Source: Verrucomicrobiota bacterium | Lineage (GTDB): Bacteria > Verrucomicrobiota > Verrucomicrobiia > Limisphaerales > UBA1100 | NCBI GenBank assembly: GCA_015660155.1 | Contig: DQLO01000243.1 | Coordinates: 1-13,976 of the forward strand | Direction: 5' to 3' | DNA length: 13,976 bases | Part shown: in pieces, positions 7,909-13,976 of the stretch | How positions within the stretch are numbered: the stretch's first letter is position 1 | Layout of the letters: each line of letters opens with the position of its first letter | Made by a program: the position numbers and the translations under genes | Notes under the pieces: model-generated | Databases searched by the model: none | What the model was told of the DNA's origin: nothing | The model's input: the letters and a program-made list of their open reading frames with translations, nothing else

Positions 7909-9936
7909 TTAGGCGGGCGCGGGTGCGGGAGTGTTGCCGAGGCCCCCGTCCTCGTCGGTAGATTTTTTCTGGAGCTTGTCGTCGGACAATGGCGTGGAAG
8001 CTTCCTCTCCAGTCGGCCCGTCACCGCCTTTGCCCTTGTCTTTCGGCGGGGTAAATTTCCCGGTACGTACAATTTCTTCCACCTGCTTGCCGTCGAGGGT
8101 TTCGTATTCGAGCAGGCACTCGGCGATCAGATCGAGCTTGTCGCGGTTTTCTCTAATGAGCTTCTCGGCACGTTCGTAGGATTCCCGCGTGATGCGCATC
8201 ATCTCGGAATCAATCATTTGCGCGGTGTCTTCGCTGTAATCCTTGCTTTGCGCCATATCGCGCCCGAGGAAAACATACTCATTCTCGCCGCCATACATCA
8301 CCATGCCGAGCTTGTCGCTCATGCCGAATTGGCAAACCATCGCACGCGCCATTTTGGTGGCTTGCTTGATGTCGCCCGCTGCGCCGGAGGACACGTCGCC
8401 CGAATACATTTCCTCCGCAATGCGCCCGCCCATCGTCATGCAAATGGTATCGAGCATTTCGAGGCGGTGATAGTTCAGCACATCATCTTTGGGCAAACTC
8501 ATGGTGGAACCGAGCGATTGCCCGCGTGGAATGATGGTCACCTTGTGCAGCGGATGACAGTGCTCCAGCAGTACATTGATAATCGCGTGGCCGGCTTCGT
8601 GCCAGGCGGTGCGTTTTTTGTCCTCCTCGGTCATCGCCATACTGCGGCGCTCGCGGCCCCAGCGGACTTTGTCGCGGGATTCCTCCAGCTCAACCATGCC
8701 AATGCGTTTCTTGTTGCGACGCGCCGCCAGCAACGCGGCCTCGTTTAGAAGATTGGCCAACTCCGCGCCGGAATAGCCAGGCGTGCCACGCGCGATGATG
8801 GAGAGATCCACCTTCTTGCCGAGCTTCACCTTTTTTGCGTGAACCTTGAGAATCGCCTCGCGCCCGCGCACATCCGGAAGGCTCACGGTGATTTGGCGGT
8901 CAAAACGTCCGGGCCGCAACAAGGCGGGATCCAGCACGTCCGGACGGTTGGTGGCGGCAATAATAATAATGCCATCTTGAGTATCGAAACCATCCATCTC
9001 CACCAACAGCGCGTTGAGCGTTTGCTCGCGTTCGTCGTTTCCGCCGCCGAGGCCGTGGCCGCGGTGGCGTCCCACGGCGTCAATTTCATCAATGAAGACG
9101 AGGCACGGAGTGCTTTTGCGCGCTTGCTCAAACATATCACGCACACGACTGGCACCCACACCCACAAACATTTCCACAAAATCCGAGCCGCTGATGTTGA
9201 AGAAACTCGAATCCGCTTCGCCGGCGATGGCCTTGGCCAGCAGCGTTTTGCCCGTGCCGGGCGCGCCGACCATCAGGATGCCCTTCGGAATACGACCGCC
9301 GAGTTTCTGGAATTTTTTTGGGTCCTTCAGAAATTCCACCAGCTCGCTGACTTCGTCCTTGGCTTCCTCCACGCCGGCCACGTCCTTAAAGGTGATCTTG
9401 TTTTTGTCCTTGCTCATCATCCGAGCTTTGCTTTTGCCGAAGTTCATCGCGCCCTTCCCCGCCATTTTGATTTGGCGGATGAAGAAAAAGTAGATGAATA
9501 AAACGATGATCAAAAACGGAAGGATTGTAAGCAGGAAGCTCATCAGCAAGGTGCTCTCGCGTTCCTGCGTGATGTTGGGCGAGGTGAGAATTTCAGCCTC
9601 GTGATCTTTGGGGATGTACGACTCAAAAGTAAAGCGATCGCCGTGTTTGGCATTTTTGCTTCCGGGTTCTAATATGGCTTCGCCCGCCGAATTAGTTTTG
9701 GCGATGATCCCGCTAATTTTACGCAAATCAGTGGCTTGAGAGTACTTGATGTTTGCCTCCACAATCAGGTTTGCATCAAGCAATTCCCTGAACTCACGAT
9801 AGTCCATCTTCTGCTCTTCTCCCTTTTTGGGATCAGTATTCAGCGTGAGCAGCACAAAAATTGCGCCGAAGATGACGAGGTAAATTATCCACGGCTTCAT
9901 CGAGCGCTCGGTCGTATTGGGGTCTTTTTCTTCCAT
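7909..9936 (-). CDS. ftsH: ATP-dependent zinc metalloprotease FtsH
   Basis: Hexameric membrane AAA+ protease that extracts and degrades damaged membrane proteins and regulators. The 675 residues contain a short cytoplasmic start, membrane segment 1 (about 15-33), a periplasmic domain of roughly 100 residues, and membrane segment 2 (about 130-153). The AAA module follows: Walker A GAPGTGKT (224-231), Walker B LVFIDEID (279-286), and the second region of homology from [20 protein letters not shown]. The pore motif MFVGVGAS is near 256-263. The protease domain has HEAGH (446-450), with Asp522 in [12 protein letters not shown] as the third zinc ligand. The last 45 residues are charged, low-complexity and end in APAPA. 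The ATG lies 45 bases after the tilS stop, without a clear Shine-Dalgarno; Met13 is an alternative start but has none either. tilS next to ftsH is a widespread order. Function is certain. Confidence 0.97.
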   Translation of the reverse strand: MEEKDPNTTERSMKPWIIYLVIFGAIFVLLTLNTDPKKGEEQKMDYREFRELLDANLIVEANIKYSQATDLRKISGIIAKTNSAGEAILEPGSKNAKHGDRFTFESYIPKDHEAEILTSPNITQERESTLLMSFLLTILPFLIIVLFIYFFFIRQIKMAGKGAMNFGKSKARMMSKDKNKITFKDVAGVEEAKDEVSELVEFLKDPKKFQKLGGRIPKGILMVGAPGTGKTLLAKAIAGEADSSFFNISGSDFVEMFVGVGASRVRDMFEQARKSTPCLVFIDEIDAVGRHRGHGLGGGNDEREQTLNALLVEMDGFDTQDGIIIIAATNRPDVLDPALLRPGRFDRQITVSLPDVRGREAILKVHAKKVKLGKKVDLSIIARGTPGYSGAELANLLNEAALLAARRNKKRIGMVELEESRDKVRWGRERRSMAMTEEDKKRTAWHEAGHAIINVLLEHCHPLHKVTIIPRGQSLGSTMSLPKDDVLNYHRLEMLDTICMTMGGRIAEEMYSGDVSSGAAGDIKQATKMARAMVCQFGMSDKLGMVMYGGENEYVFLGRDMAQSKDYSEDTAQMIDSEMMRITRESYERAEKLIRENRDKLDLIAECLLEYETLDGKQVEEIVRTGKFTPPKDKGKGGDGPTGEEASTPLSDDKLQKKSTDEDGGLGNTPAPAPA

Positions 9937-9981
9937 TCGCGAAAGGCAAGCTTATCACAGAAATCAGGCTTGGGCAAACCC
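9937..9981 (-). other. Short gap between tilS and ftsH
   Basis: The 45 bases between the tilS stop and the ftsH start hold no recognisable promoter, terminator or strong Shine-Dalgarno. The hpt gene that sits between these two in Bacillus-type clusters is absent, and no remnant of it fits in this space. Confidence 0.5.
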
Positions 9982-11313
9982 TTAGGCAAGTTTAACGGGC
10001 ATCCATCGCCATTCCAAAAACCGGCTTGTTTCGGGGCGAATCTTGGCCATTTCCCCAATCCGCAGCCCTTGAACCCAGAAAATTTCACCGCTCGCCGCAC
10101 AGGCAATGACGCGCGCGCGCTTCTCCAGCGCGGGCACTTTGGCGTTGGTAAACAGGTCTTGCAGCTTTGCCGACTGCCCCAGCCCGATGGGTTGGAAACG
10201 ATCCCCCGCCCGCCAATGCCGCAGAACTACTCGCTCACCGACTCGATCCGCATCAAAAAACTCCACCCCCGGCCCAGCCTCGGCTCGCTCCCTTGCGCCC
10301 GCGCGGCAGCGAAGCGTGGCTCCACCAAAAGCCGATTCGTTCCAGCCCGATTGCAACTTCCATTCGGTTGACTCAACTGGGCGTTCATCCCGGATGAGTT
10401 TGCTCAAATGCAGTTGGCCGTTGGCGGCGCGCCGGACGGTTTGGGTGGGGCTCAGTGAATTCGAATGATCCGAACGCTGACGAAGGTGTTCGATCAGCTG
10501 ATGCCCCGGCTCCACGCCGTGCGCGATGAGTTGATGCCAGATCACTTGTCGCTGCAACGCCGGATGGAGTTGGTTAAAGGGTTGCGGCGCTTCCGCTGCC
10601 AACCATTTCGTCGCCAAGGCTTTTACGCAATCCGCATCCGCGCTCAGAAGTCCCATCGATTGAAGGACAGCCGAATCTGTTTCCGGATGAAACTCATCGC
10701 GCAACAGCGGCAGTAATCGATTGCGAATGCGATTGCGCAAATGGGCCGGATTGGCGTTGCTTTCATCCTCGCGAAACAAAATGCCTTCGGCTTTGGCGTA
10801 CGATAAAATTTCCGCCTTCCGCAATTCCAACAACGGCCGTGCGATTTGCAAATCCGAATGCCCCGGGAACGAGGCCGCCGTCACCATCCCGCCCAAGCCA
10901 GTGCCGCCCGCCCCGCGCAAGAGTCGCCAGAAAAATGTTTCCACCTGATCATCCGCGTGATGCCCCATGATCACCCAATGGCATTGGTGCTGTCGCGCGG
11001 CGTTCGCGAGGAATGCCAACCGCGCTTCGCGCGCAGCCTTTTCGAGTCCGTGTTGACGGATGGCGTCTTCATCCGAATTCCATCGCCCCATCACGAATTT
11101 CACACCCAACTCGTTCGCCGTGTGTTTGACGAGTTGCTCGTCAGCATCCGAGGCTTCACCGCGCAATTGATGATTGAAATGCGCCACCACAATGTTGCGG
11201 TCTCGCAATGTTTGCAGCAGCACCATTGAATCCGCCCCGCCCGAAACGGCCACCAACACGGGCTCGTTTTTTGGCAAAGGCAAACCCTCAATGCATTGGG
11301 CGACAACGCTCAT
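9982..11313 (-). CDS. tilS: tRNA(Ile)-lysidine synthetase
   Basis: Uses ATP and lysine to convert C34 of the CAU-anticodon tRNA-Ile to lysidine, so that it reads AUA and is charged with Ile; generally essential. From the ATG at 11313 it has 443 residues, close to the 432 of E. coli. The N-terminal PP-loop SGGADS is at 24-29, HHADDQ at 118-123, and the tRNA-contact segment DESNANPAHLRNRIRNRLLP at 183-202. The C-terminal TilS domain has RHWRAGDRFQPIG and KLQDLF, ending at WVQGLRIGE. The frame stays open 73 codons further upstream, but that Arg/Pro-rich stretch is the reverse-frame shadow of the DUF1501 gene, and the family starts just before the PP-loop. The ATG shares its A with the TGA stop of the DUF1501 gene. 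An AAGGA lies about 12 bases upstream, rather far, so coupling is likely. Confidence 0.94.
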   Translation of the reverse strand: MSVVAQCIEGLPLPKNEPVLVAVSGGADSMVLLQTLRDRNIVVAHFNHQLRGEASDADEQLVKHTANELGVKFVMGRWNSDEDAIRQHGLEKAAREARLAFLANAARQHQCHWVIMGHHADDQVETFFWRLLRGAGGTGLGGMVTAASFPGHSDLQIARPLLELRKAEILSYAKAEGILFREDESNANPAHLRNRIRNRLLPLLRDEFHPETDSAVLQSMGLLSADADCVKALATKWLAAEAPQPFNQLHPALQRQVIWHQLIAHGVEPGHQLIEHLRQRSDHSNSLSPTQTVRRAANGQLHLSKLIRDERPVESTEWKLQSGWNESAFGGATLRCRAGARERAEAGPGVEFFDADRVGERVVLRHWRAGDRFQPIGLGQSAKLQDLFTNAKVPALEKRARVIACAASGEIFWVQGLRIGEMAKIRPETSRFLEWRWMPVKLA

Positions 11314-11315
11314 CA
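11311..11315 (-). promoter_or_regulatory. TGATG stop/start overlap, DUF1501 gene to tilS
   Basis: On the minus strand the DUF1501 stop TGA (11315-11313) and the tilS ATG (11313-11311) share one base. It defines the tilS start and makes translation of an essential tRNA-modifying enzyme partly dependent on ribosomes finishing an exported-protein gene. Confidence 0.7.
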
Positions 11316-12743
11316 CGCCAGCATTTCCTTGATGACTTTGCCTTCGACATCCGTTAACCGAAAGTCGCGGCCTTGGAAGCGGAAGGTGAGGTGTTCGTGA
11401 TCGATTCCCAGTTGGTGCAAAATGGTGGCGTGGAGGTCGTGGACGTGGTGTTCTGCGGTGATCGCGCCAAAGCCGAATTCGTCGGTCTCGCCCACGAGGT
11501 TGCCGGGCTTGATGCCGCCGCCGGCGAACCACATGCTGAAGGCGTCGATGTGATGATTGCGCCCGGGCGTGGCGCGTTTTTCGCTCATGGGCGTGCGGCC
11601 AAATTCACCGCCCCAAATCACGAGCGTGTCGTCAAGCAATCCGCGCGCCTTGAGATCGCGGATGAGCGCGGAGCACGGTTGGTCGACGTCTTTGGTCACT
11701 TTGTCAAAATCTTTGGTCAACGTTTCATTCGGGCCGCCGTGCGAATCCCAGTTGGTGTGGTAAAGCTGCACGAACCGCACGCCGCGTTCCACCAACCGCC
11801 GCGCCAATAGGCAGTTGTTGGCAAAGCTCGCCTTGCCGGGTTCCGCGCCGTAAAGATCCAGCGTGGCTTTGCTTTCGCTTTTAATGTCGATCAATTCCGG
11901 CGCGCTGGTCTGCATGCGGTACGCCATTTCGTAGCTGGCGATGCGCGTTTGGATTTCCGGGTCGCCCGTTTCCATCGCGCGCTTGAGATTCAGCGCGCGC
12001 ACGGCGTCAATGGATTCCCGCTGGCGAACGGCATCAATGCCCTTGGGGCTGGCCAAGTTCAAAATGGGGTCGCCATTCCCGCGCAACGGAACGCCCTGAA
12101 ATGAAGTCGGCAAAAAACCGCTCGCCCAATTGACGCCGCCGCCCCGCGGCCCGCGCGGGCCCGATTGCAACACCATGAACCCCGGCAAATCACGCGATTC
12201 AGTGCCGATGCCGTAGGTGACCCACGACCCCATGCTCGGCCGGCCAAAAAGTCCCGTGCCGGTGTTCATGAAAAGTTTCGCCGGCGCGTGATTGAACAGC
12301 TCGGTTTTGCACGTGCGCACCAGCGTCAACTCATCCGCCACCGTGGCGATGTGCGGGAAACATTCGCTCACCCACATGCCGCATTGGCCGTGCTGTTTGA
12401 AATCGCGAATGGTGCCCTGCAATTTATTGGCGTCCTTGAACGAGCTGTTCATAAACGCAAATCGCTTGCCCTTGGTGAACGATTCCGGAATGGATTGGCC
12501 GTGCCGCTTCTTGAGTTCCGGTTTCCAGTCGAACAAATCCAAATGCGACGGACCACCGGCCATGAACAGGAAAATCACATTCTTCGCCTTGGGCGGAAAA
12601 TGCGGTTGCTTCGGCGCAAACGGATTCGCCATCGCCCGTTCGTCCATCATCGAAGCCAACGCAATGGAGCCCAGCCCCATCCCGCATTGGCCAAAGAAAT
12701 GCCGACGCGTTTGCGATTGCAGATTGTTTGTGTTGGCCGTCAT
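11313..12743 (-). CDS. DUF1501 domain protein, Tat-exported, alkaline phosphatase-like fold
   Basis: Member of the DUF1501 family, abundant in Planctomycetota and Verrucomicrobiota and related to the sulfatase/alkaline phosphatase superfamily; its biochemical role is not known. The 476 residues start with a twin-arginine signal, TRRHFFGQ at 12-19, followed by a hydrophobic stretch GMGLGSIALASM, so export by Tat in folded form is likely. Family landmarks are FLFMAGGPSHLDLFDWKP (58-75), the putative metal-site segments NWDSHGG (331-337) and WGGEFGRTP (377-385), and GRNHHIDAFSMWFAGGG (394-410). HVHDLHATILHQLGID (433-448) is the typical end. The start ATG overlaps the stop of the DUF1553 gene by 4 bases (ATGA). 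DUF1553-DUF1501 pairs are common, and the two products probably act together outside the cytoplasm. A hydrolytic or substrate-binding role is inference. Confidence 0.9.
   Translation of the reverse strand: MTANTNNLQSQTRRHFFGQCGMGLGSIALASMMDERAMANPFAPKQPHFPPKAKNVIFLFMAGGPSHLDLFDWKPELKKRHGQSIPESFTKGKRFAFMNSSFKDANKLQGTIRDFKQHGQCGMWVSECFPHIATVADELTLVRTCKTELFNHAPAKLFMNTGTGLFGRPSMGSWVTYGIGTESRDLPGFMVLQSGPRGPRGGGVNWASGFLPTSFQGVPLRGNGDPILNLASPKGIDAVRQRESIDAVRALNLKRAMETGDPEIQTRIASYEMAYRMQTSAPELIDIKSESKATLDLYGAEPGKASFANNCLLARRLVERGVRFVQLYHTNWDSHGGPNETLTKDFDKVTKDVDQPCSALIRDLKARGLLDDTLVIWGGEFGRTPMSEKRATPGRNHHIDAFSMWFAGGGIKPGNLVGETDEFGFGAITAEHHVHDLHATILHQLGIDHEHLTFRFQGRDFRLTDVEGKVIKEMLA
12740..12743 (-). 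promoter_or_regulatory. ATGA stop/start overlap, DUF1553 to DUF1501 gene
   Basis: The TGA stop of the DUF1553 gene lies within the ATGA that starts the DUF1501 gene. Only a weak GCGAGA precedes the start. Overlap coupling fits two products needed in fixed ratio. Confidence 0.7.
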
Positions 12744-13976
12744 TCTCGCGTAATCGTTTCGTCAGTGTTCATCAGCACCCGCGCCACCATCGTCCACGCG
12801 GCCAATTCCGGTTTGGGTAACCCGTCCGTTTCGTGCCCCTTCAGCAGGACCGCCGCCTCGGCTGGGGTTTGGGTGAAGGCCGCCAGTTCGCGCTGCAACA
12901 CGCCGGACAGGATTTTGATTTCCGCCGCATCGGGCTCGCGAGCGAGGCACAGGCGAAAGGCGAAGCGCATTTTTTGGGTATCACTCCCCTGCCCTTCCTT
13001 GAGAATTCGACGCGCGAAGCCCACATTGATTTCAAAATACGCAGGGTCATTGAGCAGCGTCAATGCCTGCAACGGAGTATTCGAGCGCAAGCGCCGCGTG
13101 CAAGCGGCAAAGGCATCGGGCGTGTCAAAAACTTTCAGCGCCGGATGCGGCGTGGCGCGCCAGCGGTAAGTGTAAACCGCGCGACGAAAGCGGTCGTAGC
13201 CCTTGCTCGTCCGCCACGTTTTTTTCTGTTGGCCGAGGTTCATGCAGCCATCGGGTTGCGGTGGGAACACGCCGGGGCCACCCATCTTGCGGCTGAGCAA
13301 CCCACTGATGGTCAGCGCGTTGTCGCGAATAATTTCGCCCTCCAATCGCAGCCGCGTTTGCCGGCCGACCAACCGATTGTACGGGTCACTTCGGGTGAGG
13401 TCAGCGCGGCGCTTGGAGGATTGGCGGTAAGTGGCCGAGGTGACCATCAGCCGATGGATCGCCTTGCGGCTCCAACTCGCGCGCATAAATTCCGTGGCCA
13501 ACCAATCCAGCAATGCGTGATTCGTGGGCGGTGTGCCTTGCGTCCCGAAGTCGTTTTCCGTTTGCACCAACCCCACGCCGAAATGATGCTGCCACATTCG
13601 ATTCACCGTCACGCGCGCAAGCAGCGGATTTTCGCGACTGCCCACCCAGCGAGCAAAGTCCAGTCGATTGGCTTTTTCCTGATTTGGAAATGCATGCAGC
13701 ACCGCCGGCACGCCCGGTTGCACCTCCTCCGAGGGCCGCGTGAAGTTGCCTTTCACAAAGCGAAACGTCTTGCGCGGCGAATTACGCTGGCGCATCACCA
13801 GCGAAGTGGTCGCACGCGGCCGTTTCTTTTTCAACGCGGCCAATTCCTTGGCTAGTTGTTTTTGCGAATCAGTGCTCTTTCCCGCGCCATTCACTTTTGC
13901 TTGCAGCGCCTTCACCTTGGCATCGTGCGCAGCGCGCGCCTTGGCTTCGGCGACGGTGGGGGTTTCCACGCGCGGC
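12740..13976 (-). CDS. DUF1549/DUF1553 (PSD1-type) protein, C-terminal part; start outside window
   Basis: Large surface or periplasmic protein family typical of Planctomycetota and Verrucomicrobiota, of unknown biochemical function. About 412 codons are visible and the frame is still open at the right edge. The GTG at 13969 is an internal Val codon with no family start there. The visible part begins with a charged coiled-coil-like stretch (Ala/Lys/Glu rich, about 45 residues). Next come SLVMRQRNSPRKTF and a pre-DUF1553 segment. The DUF1553 core spans NRLDFARWVGSRENPLLARV to the end: NRMWQHHFGVGLV, SATYRQSS, RLRLEGEIIRDNAL, TPLQALTLLNDP, and the typical terminus MVARVLMNTDETITRE. The missing N-terminal part in full-length relatives usually has a haem c-type (PSCyt1) domain and DUF1549, but these cannot be seen. 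The gene overlaps the DUF1501 gene by 4 bases and heads the visible run; its promoter lies outside. Confidence 0.9.
   Translation of the reverse strand, partial: PRVETPTVAEAKARAAHDAKVKALQAKVNGAGKSTDSQKQLAKELAALKKKRPRATTSLVMRQRNSPRKTFRFVKGNFTRPSEEVQPGVPAVLHAFPNQEKANRLDFARWVGSRENPLLARVTVNRMWQHHFGVGLVQTENDFGTQGTPPTNHALLDWLATEFMRASWSRKAIHRLMVTSATYRQSSKRRADLTRSDPYNRLVGRQTRLRLEGEIIRDNALTISGLLSRKMGGPGVFPPQPDGCMNLGQQKKTWRTSKGYDRFRRAVYTYRWRATPHPALKVFDTPDAFAACTRRLRSNTPLQALTLLNDPAYFEINVGFARRILKEGQGSDTQKMRFAFRLCLAREPDAAEIKILSGVLQRELAAFTQTPAEAAVLLKGHETDGLPKPELAAWTMVARVLMNTDETITRE

Noticed and set aside
7906..9501. Plus-strand open frames of 220-280 codons opposite ftsH
   Set aside because: They mirror the FtsH coding sequence; no ribosome binding site or family motif is present.
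11314..11532. 73-codon upstream extension of tilS
   Set aside because: It is Arg/Pro-rich, unlike TilS, and overlaps the end of the DUF1501 gene in another frame. The ATG at 11313 fits the family start.
12165..13855. Two long plus-strand open frames (334 and 340 codons) opposite the DUF1501 and DUF1553 genes
   Set aside because: Their translations are rich in Arg, His, Ala and Pro with no family motif, and they lie fully antisense to well-conserved genes. They are by-products of GC-rich codon use.
13967..13969. GTG as start of the DUF1553 gene
   Set aside because: The frame is open to the window edge and the family has several hundred residues before this point.

Overview
The window is part of a bacterial chromosome of moderately high GC, densely packed with intact genes and with no mobile element, RNA gene or CRISPR array that I can see. 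The pairing of a DUF1553/DUF1549-type protein with a Tat-exported DUF1501 protein is typical of Planctomycetota and Verrucomicrobiota. Together with weak Shine-Dalgarno sequences and the enlarged signal peptidase, it suggests a member of the PVC group, most likely a verrucomicrobium. That assignment is inference from gene content, not a phylogenetic result.

Layout: positions 1-2401 carry two plus-strand genes, the 3' part of serS (seryl-tRNA synthetase, cut by the window edge) and, 7 bases on, a complete glgA (glycogen/starch synthase). They converge on a single minus-strand run that fills 2489 to the right edge. Read in its own direction the run is: DUF1553 protein (start outside the window), DUF1501 protein, tilS, ftsH, rpe, a phosphohexomutase gene, lepA and lepB. 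The junctions are tight: a 4-base stop/start overlap, a 1-base overlap, 45 bases, 8 bases, a 1-base overlap, 64 bases and 9 bases. The run is therefore probably one long transcription unit, possibly with internal promoters; the only roomy gap is the 64 bases before lepA.

Functional themes: translation and tRNA quality (SerRS, TilS, EF4/LepA), membrane protein quality control and export (FtsH, signal peptidase I), and sugar phosphate/glycogen metabolism (Rpe, phosphohexomutase, GlgA). The phosphohexomutase could make the glucose-1-phosphate from which ADP-glucose, the substrate of GlgA, is formed. lepA-lepB and tilS-ftsH are neighbour pairs known from distant bacteria (E. coli lepA-lepB; tilS-hpt-ftsH in Bacillus). 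The exported DUF1553/DUF1501 pair at the head of the run is the lineage-specific addition.

I found no convincing undescribed system. The points most worth checking are the approximately 180-residue insertion in the signal peptidase I, the overlap coupling of an exported DUF1553/DUF1501 module to the essential tilS gene, and a small mRNA hairpin over the lepA ribosome binding site. Essentially all bases are coding; the longest gap is 87 bases.
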